Assembly: GCF_017562075.2 (NCBI RefSeq)
Contig: NC_054084.1
Location: forward strand, 42,763,197 to 42,827,196
Direction: 5' to 3'
DNA: 64,000 bases
Source of the DNA: Anopheles merus
Taxonomy: Eukaryota > Arthropoda > Insecta > Diptera > Culicidae
Below the pieces are notes generated by a model. The model saw only the letters and a program-made list of their open reading frames with translations, searched no databases and was not told where the DNA came from. The position numbers were made by a program, and so were the translations under genes. Below are positions 1-10,205 of this stretch, piece after piece. Position 1 is the stretch's first letter. The number at the start of each line of letters is the position of its first letter.

Positions 1-115
1 AAGGAGGGCAAAATTAGGAGACGCAGAGATCGCTTTCTCTATCTTGCCCTTTTTTGGGCGATCAGTTCCGTCAGTTTTCCGGAAGCTTCCGCAGTGGAGG
101 TGATAGCTGGACATG

Positions 116-499
116 TCAAGTCAAGCAGCCATGATAGATGACAGATACAAAGTTATGAGGTCGGAAAAGTTGTATTTTTGACATATCCTGGATTTGGAAT
201 AACCCACAAAACGAACATATGTAATAAATTCTGTTTGGCTTTCTCTTCGATTTAAGAAATTTTCTACCAGGATATGGATGGATAGCTTGAATATTTTCTA
301 GTAGCCTTTTATCGGGCTTTGGAAATGATATGTTTATTCCTATGTAAAGATGATTGTCTGGTTCCTCTGGACAAGGAATTGATGTGCTCTGACGTTTGTG
401 TATTCTGTTTTTAATACACCGGGAAGATGTATGACTTCGGATAGTTTTTAAAAATAATAATTTTTGAATTCTAATCAGAGTTGTGGATTTTGAACGCAT
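116..499 (-). CDS. Unrecognised 127-codon open frame in AT-rich DNA
   Basis: The frame has a true ATG (499-497) and ends in TGA at 118-116. It stays open for 17 more codons upstream, to a TAA just before a T8 pyrimidine tract followed by CACCCTACCAAG, which could be a splice acceptor. It would therefore fit a terminal coding exon of a minus-strand gene or a transposon relic. The peptide is basic, with a CSFC pair near residue 95. I do not recognise the family. The local base composition makes a chance frame of this length unusual but not impossible. No poly(A) signal is visible between 115 and the window edge. Confidence 0.15.
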   Translation of the reverse strand: MRSKSTTLIRIQKLLFLKTIRSHTSSRCIKNRIHKRQSTSIPCPEEPDNHLYIGINISFPKPDKRLLENIQAIHPYPGRKFLKSKRKPNRIYYICSFCGLFQIQDMSKIQLFRPHNFVSVIYHGCLT

Positions 500-1540
500 T
501 AAGTTTCGTAGATCTTTTCGCCTTGGTAGGGTGAAAAAAAAGATATGTTAAAGGGTTTTTATAGAAAACTAAACACTGTAAGCTTCATTTCCAATTTGTA
601 AAATACCAATTCAACATTTTCAAATGCTTGTCGAACGTACACAAAGCAATTAATGACAGATCATTCGAGTTTCCATTGTTATTATTAAAATGTATTTTAC
701 GGGATTGAATTGTTTGCTTATGGTGTTCAGATGGCTAGAGAATCCCTGTATCGAAACTTACCAATTCATATCCAATAATTGAGCTAAGCTATATCAAAGA
801 TTTAATCTTTTGAGCATTATTTATAGTCATTCATCACAAATGCTGGTGGTAGGAAACGATTGAGGCAATATTGATTAATGAAACCTACTTTAATAAGGTT
901 TTTTCTCAGCAGCGTATGATTTATATTTATATCTAAACTTGTTTTTGTCGAACAGATGAATATTTTTCAAAAAAAAAAATAATAATAATTTTAATAAGAC
1001 CACTTACAACTCATTTAATACAATCAATATTTTATTTTTGTCATAATCATTCATCATTCTTTCATTGCTGAATTTATGTTGGTTATGTTTTAAAATAAAT
1101 CTCTGAACAGGTTATGTTAACAAATCTTAAAAATCTAAATAAATGTTATAAATCTTAAAGGTTATGTTTTAAAATAAATCTCTGAACAGAGTTTTTCATT
1201 ATTCAAACTTTGAGGAATAGCATCAATGTGAGTGTAGAATGGCCTTAAGGCATCCAGCCAATTTGTTAAACTCGAGCAAAGAGGGACGGAAGCAGCAGTT
1301 GCCAAGAAGCAACGATTGCTTGTTTCACCTATTTCAAGAGTGTGTAATTCAATAATGCGTATAATGTGGCGAAATGTGTAAATAAAAATCAAACAAAACC
1401 ATCATTTTATGTAATTTTGATTGAGATCATTTTTGATGAACATCACAGAAAACAAAACAAAAATCATAGAACACTTCAAGCCTTTTCTTTTCCTATTTTT
1501 AAATAGACGTATTTGAGTAAATATTAGTTTCAAATATTTC
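500..1540. other. AT-rich non-coding island
   Basis: About 1 kb of AT-rich sequence with A- and T-runs (for example 970-1000) and the 30-bp direct repeat. The 76-codon minus frame near 1162-1392 overlaps one repeat copy and looks like chance. I see no terminal inverted repeats or RNA gene. Confidence 0.5.
1081..1189. repeat. Perfect 30-bp direct repeat, copies 79 bp apart
   Basis: The 30 bases at 1081-1110 recur identically at 1160-1189. The unit begins GGTTATGTTTTAAAA and ends CTCTGAACAG. The 49-bp spacer contains another GGTTATGTTA fragment at 1110 and two AAATCTTAAA strings, suggesting a local duplication followed by decay, or the remains of a small tandem array. Confidence 0.9.
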
Positions 1541-4500
1541 CCAATGTTCTATTCGCCCTATTCTCCATTACCAGATTACCTCTTATTCAAAGATATATTA
1601 TTTACTGCATACTCACGGTATTCGCGAGGATTGCATAACAAACTTTGCTGGCTGCAGCCACGCTGGTCACCAGCCCATTCAACCATCCATTTGTCGACAT
1701 TTTGCGCATCTTGGGCCGCGTTGCACATCGAACGATTTTGCGATCACGATCGGATGCCAAATGGCGAACCATTATCATTAGCTCTTGATTGAAAATTGAT
1801 GAATCCACTGGTTACGGGAGAGATCCGTAGCATGGGACGCAAACCGGGACCCACGGGGTAAGAAGTATCAATCCAGCCCTACGCCCGGCTTTAACCGTGC
1901 GAACGGGAACCATCAGTCTGAACCACCCGGGCACCCGGATTCGTCGTCATCGAAGTGCAGGACGGTTGCCACATAATCTGCACCGAGCACACGGGAATGG
2001 AGCGGTAAAATTTGGTGATGTGAGCAGCGATTGAGATTGAGCAGTATCGAGCATGATCGACATACCGGAGGTACAACGTTCCTCCCCCGAACCCCCTATG
2101 CTCGGGCCAGCAGCATGTGCAAGCGCATCCGAAAGCTTTGCTTATCATCATTACAGTTATTACGATTAGCCGTGTCCGTTATTAGCTGCACTATTATGTA
2201 ACAGTACATAGCGTGCCTACACGATGAGCATGGAGGCGATGGAGGCGCTCGAGAGCACGAAAGAAGGAAAGGTGTGCAGTTGCACCGTTGCAGTGGGTTT
2301 GTTTACCCTGCTTCTTTCTTATTTTTTTCTCTTCACCCACTAACGGGCTCACGCTTCGTCGCTGTCGATCATGAGTGAACGGTTGATCATGAGCGTAAAG
2401 TGCAGTTTCGTTGCTATAGCAACAGCGAACCAGAAAAGGGTGCTAAGGGCAATGTAGAAGGGTGTGTGTATATGTATGAAATAAACGAAACGAAGCGGGA
2501 GGAGGAAAAGAATGTGGTCGCTCTGAACGAAATGTGACCGCGTTCGATCGGGGAAAGGGTTTATGAGGTTCACTTGGCTCGGCTCGGGTTGGGTGCAAAA
2601 GAAGTTGTTACATTGGGTGATAAACATAATGTTGGTGCAGTTTTTTTTTTCTTTTCGCGAAAAAAGTGATTGTCTGCGGCACAGTTCGTAAGGTAGCAGC
2701 GTTTTAAGACGATTTATTGGCACACATTTGTTAATGGATATTGCAGTCGACGTTTGCGTCCATTTTTATGCATTCCGTACGGGATGTTAAGCGAGTGAAA
2801 ATTGCTTTTCGTATTGCATGGTAAATAATAACATTTTCTTAACGCTCCACGTTTGTCCCAATTCAAGCCAATGGTAAATAAGAAGGAAAACAGATTGCAC
2901 AAATCAAGAAATGCCGGTCTTGAAACCATTCTGCACCAGAGCAAGCGCAACCGTCCACGCGCCCAAGATTGCACGATGCACGGTCGCTCGGTGATGCAAC
3001 TGCATTCATTACCACCCACACGAACGGTCCCCGGTTCGAGCCGATCGATCGGCTACGGTCCATCGGAGCCGGTTATTGCAGATCTCCTCCACAGCCCGCT
3101 TTTGCCGTTGCAGGTTAATTTCCGGTCACCACACCACCGAAGGCACCGCGCGCGTCGTCTCGTCACTTGGTCTCGCCACTTTCGTTCCTTGGTGCTGCAG
3201 CGCTCGACAAGGTGCCCTTAATCGCACACGACGGCCCCCACCGATCGGCTGGCGTGTGTAAGTGTGATGCGGCGGCAAAGAGGTAAGGTGTCGGTGAAAA
3301 CGAAAAGTATTATTCATTTCCTGCAACAAACATTGGCACACAATCAATGCTCCAATGCGGGGACAACACACCCACCCACCCTGGAGCCGCTTAAAGGAAG
3401 AGGAAGTGCGAGAGACAGGGATAGAGGGGTTGCAGAAATGGAGCTAGAATGGAGATCTCTCTGCGTTGCACTTTCGTACGGGTTCGGGAAAAAGGAAAAC
3501 AAACGTGAACCTGCGTTCAACCGTTGGCGGAGGAAGGAAAAATTGCAATGCAACACAGCTGACAACCAGGGCTAGCGGCAGCGAACGGAAAAAATCAATT
3601 CAATGGAATGGTTTTGGAAGCTAATGCGGGCGTGCGCTACACAAAGGGCGCTCGCCGGCGCAAAACTGTCGCGACTGTGGCCGCGGTCGTGAGAAATTGA
3701 TTAATTGAGATCGATTAATTCGTTTAAATTGAAATTAAATGACTAAGGGGCTTGTACCGCTAGCCATTGGCCCCGGGGGTGGATCTTTACACTGCCCTGC
3801 GTGTCCCGGCGTGTCTTTATGTTTGTTGTAAAATTCACTTTCGATCGTAAAGCGCACCATTTGTTTGATCGGGTTTCCGTTGGATCGTGCGGCAAGCAAA
3901 AGCAAGGAAAGTAACCGGCCAAGCGAAACTGCGTGCGCCTTTGGTTGCACTTTCTCAATCGGTTCTTGTGGCGAATTGCACATTATGTTCGATCGATTGG
4001 TGCCGTGCGCAATTACTCACACAAAAAAACGCTGCGACAGTTGCGTAGGCGCTGTTTCGAGCGTGGCTCAGATGAAAAACAAAAGGTTTCGCATAAGGGC
4101 GGGTAATTTTAAGCGGCTTCAAAATTTTGGCCCCGCAAAGGCAAATCGGTGTAGTGAAGGTGAGATTTGTGTGCTGTGTGCTATCCATTGTTTCATGCGG
4201 GAAGGGCAATGTTTTGTCCCGGCCCCAAGGCACGAGAGCGGTACAAATTTTTAATTGATTTACAACCGCAAGATAAGTTGGCGTTCGTTGTGCACGAGAG
4301 GCTTGCGACATGCAACCAAGAAATAGTGTTCGAAAAAAAAAAGAAAAGTTAAAAAGTATCAAAGAAAAGAAGAATGTTCGGGGAAAAAATAAATTTTCCT
4401 TTTGGAACGAAAGGTAACAAAGCATGACTCATGTATGTTCAAAAGAAGTAAACAAGATTATTGTTAACAATTTTTACACTTCCTGTTCCTTTGATTCCGC

Positions 4501-5585
4501 AGTAAAATATCAATTTGCATAGCATATAATTGAATGCTCAAACATATACCTAATACGATGTAATCGATTGCCATGCCACACTCGCAACCATCACAACACG
4601 AATGAATAGAATGCTCTTTGGAATAGGTGCAACATTGGAAGCTGTTTGGGTATAAGGTAAAAGTGGGCTGGTATTTCGACTCAAAATCCCGCATAAGTGT
4701 GCATTCCCTTAGTCCGAATTCCACCAAAACCTTAGCCATTCCCTTTTCCGTTGATTGATCATGCGGGAGAGAACACCAACACGCCACGGGCATGCTGCGA
4801 TCGTTCGCAGGCCGAAATAAAACATTGCGTTTGTTTGGTGAATTCTTCGCGCTTCACACTCACTCACTCAGCAACGCAAGCGCTGAAATTATGTAAAGAA
4901 TAAAAGCGAAAAGGCAATTCCCGCTCGACCGCGAATAGTGCCCGAGAGCGCATGGGCTGGGCCTTTCTTTTGGTCGTTTTTTTTTTCTTTCTTCAAATCT
5001 TCTTTTTGAGGTGGTGGGTTCTTCTTTGGTGGTTCCCGTCCGCAGCTAATCTGTAGGAAATCGAATCAATTTTGTAATCATTGCGTCAGCCTTTTGCCTT
5101 TCGGCTTTATGATTCTGAAGCCTGCCAAACGCGCAGCACGAGTGCGCTGCAGCACAGGGAGAAGAGAGGACGGTTGCGTTTATTTTCTGCTATCATGCAG
5201 TCGATTATGGTGTTTAAAGGTACACAGGGGTCCTTTCACGAGAAACCGAACTGTCCGCCCTGTGCGCGTAGCTGCGTTGGCGGCTGGATGGGCAACTGAT
5301 TTTTGTGGTACCACGTCAGACAGATGGGATCGTCATGTTCCCGATTAATGGGTCGTCGAGGTTTGCCTAACTTTTTTTTCAGCGAAACAACTGCACCGAA
5401 CCAGAGTATCCAGAAACATTTGGTATCCCAAAATTTGATAGTGTAAGGTTTGGGTGTTGCCCCGGTGGCGTAACCGTGAAAGCTGCGTTTGCATCAATTG
5501 GCCTAGAGTCAAGGGGACGTGTTGTGGTCGTGAACACGATTTGCGATCGATTTGATTGCGGCTTTAAGCGCCCGTTTGGTTAACT
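1541..5585. other. Gene-free region, 4 kb, GC-balanced
   Basis: There are overlapping short open frames on both strands, up to 156 codons (minus strand, about 3955-4425), none with a recognisable domain and most mutually contradictory. Near 3699-3720 two GATTAATT cores are spaced 14 bp apart. I see no tRNA, no transposon ends and no convincing splice-site pair. Confidence 0.45.
3697..3740. promoter_or_regulatory. Cluster of homeodomain-type ATTA cores
   Basis: GATTAATT occurs at 3699-3706 and 3713-3720, 14 bp apart, followed by TTTAAATTGAAATTAAAT. Repeated ATTA/TAAT cores are what homeodomain proteins bind, but such strings are also common in AT-rich DNA, and nothing else marks this as an enhancer. 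Confidence 0.15.
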
Positions 5586-5655
5586 CAGGATGAAATAAAA
5601 GGAAAGAAAAAGAGAAAAAGACAGAGACATAGAGAAAGAGAGAGGGAAAGAGAGA

Positions 5656-5699
<44 letters not shown>

Positions 5700-5720
5700 T
5701 AAAAAGAAGGAGAGAGAAAT
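5586..5720 (+). repeat. Polypurine tract with (AG)n core
   Basis: About 135 bp of almost pure A/G. The perfect (AG)16 core is at 5663-5695, surrounded by GGAAAG and GAAAAAG variants. It creates false Ser/Leu-rich open frames on the minus strand. (GA)n tracts can bind GAGA-type factors, but no gene start is evident next to it. Confidence 0.95.
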
Positions 5721-6360
5721 CTTCTGCAACTGCTTCTAACAGATGTTTAGATCGGACGGTTTCCAATCACTCTAACAACTGGTGATCGGAGTTACTAGGG
5801 ATGCAATGTTTGAAAACATTCCATTACACAAGTTATTCAATCGCAGAGAAAGAAAGTGTGACTTGGGTTGGAAGCAAGTATCAGTAGTGAATATTGTGTA
5901 CATGAATGGTTTTGATGATCTTTGTCTATTTACTTTGCACTTCTTCCGCACGTCGGTCTATACTGGGCATAAGCATGTAATAGACTTTATTATCTATGAT
6001 TTATTGGATATCATAGCAGGATAGTTAGTCCTGAATGTGATGATGATATCTTACAACATTCTTGGACAGTTCAATATCCATGGTGATCATCAAAATTTAC
6101 CGAGATAATATGGATTTTTCCCATTATCTTTTATTTTGTACATGTCTCATGAATAAAGAACGTGTTTAGGTTCTAGGATCAAACACATTGACATCTTTTG
6201 AGTTTAAACTTGAGTAATTCTTGGGGATTTATTTATCAAAAAATCATCAATGTTGTCCGTATTCACAGTTGTTCAATCAGCAACAAGCGTTTAAATGACG
6301 TAGTTGCTCTCGGAACGCTTTGACTCGTTGAATCTCGTTAGCGGCTTCCGTTGATAACAT
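5721..6360. other. Intergenic DNA upstream of the CLIP gene
   Basis: Moderately AT-rich. The 80-codon plus frame at 5782-6024 has a true ATG at 5800 but no known domain. TATCATAGCAGGATAGTTAG near 6008 is not flanked by a matching inverted copy. It presumably holds part of the protease control region. Confidence 0.4.
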
Positions 6361-6397
6361 GGTGATTCCCCTTATCAATGTGCGTCGGGAGTACTCC
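6361..6397. promoter_or_regulatory. Possible Rel/NF-kB plus GATA control module upstream of the CLIP gene
   Basis: Read on the minus strand, 6377-6361 is TGATAAGGGGAATCACC: a perfect WGATAR GATA site (TGATAAG) running directly into a partial kB-like half (GGGGAATCAC). A second kB-like string, GGGAGTACTCC, lies at 6387-6397. Closely spaced, same-orientation Rel and GATA sites are a known feature of Drosophila immune-gene promoters. The first kB string departs from the consensus in its pyrimidine half, so it may be weak or fortuitous. Confidence 0.25.
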
Positions 6398-6426
6398 GGC
6401 GAACGTTTCAATATAGCGCAAGCGTC

Positions 6427-6431
6427 TCAGT
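6427..6431 (+). promoter_or_regulatory. Candidate initiator (TCAGT) of the CLIP protease gene
   Basis: TCAGT matches the arthropod initiator consensus. With the A at 6429 as +1 the leader would be 77 nt, and it contains no ATG before 6506. There is no TATA-like element near -31 and no DPE motif at the exact +28 spacing, so the call rests on the initiator string and its sensible distance from the start codon. Confidence 0.35.
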
Positions 6432-6505
6432 GAACCAAACAATCTCCGACAGTGCAAATCAGATCGTGCAAACCTTCACAGACATAAAATATTGCTTCGG
6501 AAGCA

Positions 6506-7618
6506 ATGACAGCTACCAACATTTCATTTCTGCTACTTCTCTTAATACTTGCCGTTCGTTCGCATCAACGCACTGTTCAGGGTGAGCAAGAGTGTACATT
6601 AGTAACGCATGAACGTGAATCGAAAGGAGTTCTGGTCGCCGCCGATCAATGTATCACATTTCGGGAGCAACCAGAAAACAAAGACTTGCACCCTACGCAC
6701 CCCGTCTGCTGTGCCGTGTTTCGAAGTGATCCAACCTGTGGACGACTATCGCAGTATGCCGACGAATTTAGCTTCGATAGCCGCGAAACGCAACTGGATC
6801 AGTTTCCGTGGGCAGCGATGGTGCTACTACGCCGGGTTCAGAAGCTTGTGTGCAGCGGTTCACTGATCGCTAGCCGGTTCGTTCTGTCGGCGGCTCATTG
6901 CTTTGTGGATGTGCGCGGTACGAGTAAACCGTAAGTGATAAGCAGCGCCGGGGAAGTTCTCCTCGTTCCCCGTATGACGAATTATTACAATTTCAGAGCA
7001 ACCGATTACCGGGTACGGTTAGGTGATTGGGATCTTGAGCTCGACGAGGATTGCCTGTACGTGCGCGGTCAGCTCGTTTGCAATGAACAGCAGCCGGTGG
7101 ATTATGCTGTCGAGCGGATCATTAGTCATGGGGACTTTCAACGACAGCGGAGGGACTTTTTGCACGACATTGCACTGCTCAAGCTTGCCGAAGCGGTAGA
7201 GTACGGTGCACAGATAGGACCTGCTTGTTTACCAAACTGGAACGTTGGAGTTCCGCTGATTGCTGGTCAGAAATTTACTGTCTTCGGTTGGGGACGAACG
7301 CGGTCCTATTCGGGGGTAAGGCGCAAGTACAAAATTGAGATGCCGGGCAGGAATATAAGTGCGTGCGTAAGGGCTTACGGGTTGCGTGCGCCGGAGGTGC
7401 CTCGGATACATCTGTGCGTTGGAGGAGTGTACAGAAAAGACGTGTGCCATGGTGACTCAGGGGGTGCTCTGATGCGAAGGGAATCGAATCGATGGGTGCA
7501 GGAAGGCATTGTAAGCTTTGGAGCGTATCGCTGTGGAAAGCCATTGCCTGGCGTGTATACAAATGTCGCTCACTACATTGATTGGATTCAGTGGGCCATA
7601 GATGTCTCTTCAAGTTAG
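6506..7618 (+). CDS. CLIP-domain trypsin-like serine protease, atypical zymogen (2 exons)
   Basis: The CDS joins 6506-6930 and 6997-7618 and encodes 348 aa. CLIP proteases are secreted into hemolymph and act in arthropod melanization and Toll cascades. Residues 1-26 form a signal peptide with a hydrophobic core at 8-17. A reduced CLIP domain spans C30-C69 (C30, C49, C68, C69). Linker C78 probably pairs with C219. The catalytic domain runs from about 89 to 348, with H131 in SAAHC, D199 in HDIALL, S296 in GDSGGAL and D290 in the S1 pocket, which predicts cleavage after Arg/Lys. C161 and C170 are the extra pair seen in CLIPB-like proteases. All 14 mature cysteines can be paired. N261 is in an NIS sequon. 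Oddities: the usual R|I(V/Y)GG activation site, expected just before ETQLDQFPW, reads F88-SFDS, and CLIP cysteines C2 and C4 are missing. The ATG at 6506 is the first in frame, opens the signal peptide and has a purine at -3. The subfamily (B, C or E) cannot be settled by eye. Confidence 0.93.
6931..6996 (+). other. Intron of the CLIP protease gene (66 bp, GT-AG)
   Basis: The donor is GTAAGT at 6931-6936 and the acceptor is TTTCAG ending at 6996. Splicing joins a two-base remnant (cc) to a one-base start (a) to give Pro142, and the protein then continues as ATDYRVRLGDWDL, which matches the usual protease-family sequence after the catalytic His region. The intron length is divisible by three, so exon 2 stays in the same genomic frame. 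A stop codon at 6932-6934 (TAA) in that frame shows that retaining the intron would truncate the enzyme about ten residues after the catalytic His. The acceptor could in principle shift to the AG at 6997-6998, but that would break the frame. Confidence 0.95.
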
Positions 7619-7723
7619 GTCTTGTTTTAGTATGTTTTAGTAGTCTTGTGTATAACATATCGTTTAGACCTTCTAAATAGATCTCTCCAAGCTAGAGCGC
7701 ATAATTTATGTTGTTTTTATTTC

Positions 7724-7729
7724 AATAAA
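7724..7729 (+). terminator. Poly(A) signal AATAAA of the CLIP protease gene
   Basis: A canonical AATAAA hexamer lies 105 bp after the TAG stop (7616-7618) in AT-rich DNA, a normal 3' UTR length for a small insect gene. It is the first AATAAA after the stop codon. Confidence 0.6.
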
Positions 7730-7739
7730 TATACCAAGC

Positions 7740-8240
7740 GTTTAGCAATACACTAATAAAACGGGAATAGCAACTTCTATGAGAATAACAAACTCCGAAC
7801 GCCTAATTATTTACATTACGCAAAAGCTGCAGCTGTTATTCTCATCCACGTCGATACCTAGCTCAACCTACAGAAACAACAAAACTGAAGAAAACAAAAC
7901 CTCAACCGGCACCTGGCACCTGGTGCAACCTGCCACCCCGCCGGCAAACTTGCGTCGTTCAATTTGTTGCGCAGCGCGCTAACTTTAGTCCGCCGGGGAC
8001 GTTGGATCAATCATGCATCGGTAGCCAGATCAGCCATGCGGTTTGCACTGCTGCCACCCGGTTTCGCTTTGCACCTGATATGTAAATTAATCAGCCACTT
8101 TTTGACATCCATCAATCGCCCCATAAGTCGAAGCGAGCCCGTTGAGCGGTCGCGGATGGCGAAATCGGTGCGCGCGATCGCAAACTACCGCTGCCGACGC
8201 CGCCTCGTCGGTAGCGAGGTCCCTCTGGCGCTCGTGTCGA
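7740..8240. other. Short intergenic stretch after the CLIP gene
   Basis: About 500 bp between the poly(A) signal of the protease and the next candidate initiator. The first half is A-rich (CAGAAACAACAAAACTG type) and the second half is GC-richer. I see no gene or element in it. Confidence 0.4.
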
Positions 8241-8245
8241 TCAGT
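8241..8245 (+). promoter_or_regulatory. Candidate initiator of a downstream plus-strand transcript
   Basis: TCAGTCGGTCGTCC fits the arthropod initiator (TCAGT). It lies in a GC-rich stretch and is followed by a purine/A-rich leader-like sequence and, about 740 bp later, by a consensus splice donor. No TATA box is present at -31. A DPE-like AGACA lies about two bases short of the expected spacing. Confidence 0.25.
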
Positions 8246-8981
8246 CGGTCGTCCGACGGTTGGATCGAGACAGCGCTGAACGCTGCGCTCCCGGATATCG
8301 AGCATACCGCGCGGATTCACAGCTACCGTTTGAAACGCCACCCAACACAGAAACTAAAACCAAATCCCAAACGTTGTTGATGGGAAAGCGAACGAAAGAG
8401 AAACAGAACAGTTGATCAAACAACTGGCGACAAGCAGCTCATGCTGCAAAAAGAATCGGTATCGATTGGGTCCGTCGCCGCCGTTCAACAAAACCGGTGC
8501 GATGTTAGGAACTGGAAGCGTAGCGTGCACGGCTTGAACCGCTTCCAGCTGTGGACATTAGGCCGTGGCGCTGACTAAACGATTTAATTTGCATCTCCAC
8601 CATTCCACCAGTACCCTTCTTCTGTTGCGCCGTATTTGTCACCTTGGTCGCTGTGATGATGGTGCTGGAGTGAACTTTGCCGGTGAGTGGTTCGAGCTGC
8701 GAGTGACAGCTTCAGAGGATTTGCAAGTGATAAATAAACACACCACACTCGGCGAGGTATCGCTGCGCTGCACTGTACCATGATTTGGAAAGGTGCAGCC
8801 AGCACGGTGCCCGGAAACGGGGGATGTACTTTGGCGTGAAGAACGTGCCACCAGTACTGCAGTCACTCCGGTGGCTCCGATCGTGATCCACCCGGTTTCG
8901 TTCCTAATCCGTCACCGTAAAGCACAACCCAACGGAGGAGGAAGAACGCGAACTTCGAATCAAGCGCAGTGAGAGTAACGG
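8243..8981 (+). other. Putative untranslated first exon
   Basis: The segment runs from the candidate initiator to a consensus donor, GG|GTAAGTAA, with GT at 8982-8983. It contains several upstream ATGs and stops in all plus frames, and CAAC/AACAGA-rich leader-like strings, so it would be a non-coding exon of 739 nt. Long leader exons are typical of insect developmental and neuronal genes. RNA evidence is needed; the start is inferred only from the initiator string. Confidence 0.22.
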
Positions 8982-10205
8982 GTAAGTAACGTCAGACGAC
9001 AGGACCATGGTTCATGCTCGCTCAAACTTACCTTTGTTCTGTAGACCGGATTGCTAAAGTCCCAGTCCCAGGGGGCGACGAATAAATATCCACGTTTTGA
9101 CACCTTTCGCGTTGCCTGCAAAGAAAAGCGGGAGAAGAACAAGCAAAGTGAGACATTAGGGAGATTTGGGGCTGTCGGTAGGATGCCGTGGCAGACTGCA
9201 TTCCTCAAATGCAGTCGACGTATGTGTGTGTGTGAGTGATGTGGGTTAATTATGGAAACAATGTGGTGATGCATACGATCGATGTTTAGCATACAATGTT
9301 GTCGGAAATAAAGGCAACTGCCTTTTCTTTGAAGCCGGTTTGTATTGAGCAATGGTGCTTATTAGACCTCCTTCTCGGGGTTTGGCTTAAATTGGTATGT
9401 CATGACGTTGTCCTATATCTATCGCTAATTAAGCACATCCACAACGCTCAATTATCGAGGCTAAAGAGAAGTAATCCCCTAGGCATGATCTCATTCATGT
9501 AATTTAGTTGCATGTTTGAGAATCGTCTGAGGTTCGATACATTACCAAAGAAAATAGTAATTAAAGTAAACATTTGCAGTGCGATATATGCATCTAATCT
9601 GTTGACTTGTTTTGGGATAAGACCAATGAAAGTGTTACTAAAAGTTTTGTTATTTATAGGATCCATAAGATTCTTCTTTTAATGCAATCATCATAAATAT
9701 TTTTAGTCAGTTCTCTTAGATAAAATGTCATTTCCCAGCAATAGTAATTAATTTAAATGGTCGTTTTTCTATTCACATTTAGTAAGCGGTTGCCAAAAAA
9801 TACAAATGACAAAAACCTTCTTAACTTCAAAACTTTAAGGAGAGTATGCCTTAATAGGCACTTGTTAAGCTAAATTGATTTTGCATTTTAAATCGAAAAT
9901 TGTACGCCTGTTTGTTCCTGTGTTGACAGGTTTACTGGTCTTTTAACTTAAAACCCAACATAAACATTAAGCCCAAATCTGGGCCGCACTTGCAGCAACT
10001 GGTTATGAAAGCGGACTAAAATAACCTCCAAAACCTGTGCTCTGATTAAACACGTCCTTTTACCCCTCCCCTCATCACCAAATTGCTCTCAGTCTACCCA
10101 ATTGCCCGCGAAGCCCACGAAGAAATACTTAGCCTCGTAATCTTTAGCATCAGCCGCGTCCGTGAATTGAACGTAACATTCACTTTCTACCCGTCTTTCC
10201 TATAG
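8982..10205 (+). other. Putative first intron between two leader exons
   Basis: The span is bounded by GTAAGT (8982) and by a strong acceptor, CTACCCGTCTTTCCTATAG, ending at 10205. The interior from about 9500 to 9960 is strongly AT-rich, as expected for intron DNA. No other gene or repeat is evident inside. Confidence 0.22.

Noticed and set aside
4464..4793. Minus frame with a Cys-rich patch (CCTYSKEHSIHSCCDGC)
   Set aside because: No signal peptide, no matching cysteine spacing of any secreted family I know, and no gene signals around it.
5509..5766. Ser/Leu-rich open frame on the minus strand
   Set aside because: Produced by the (AG)n tract; similar artefacts occur at 51885 and 55645.
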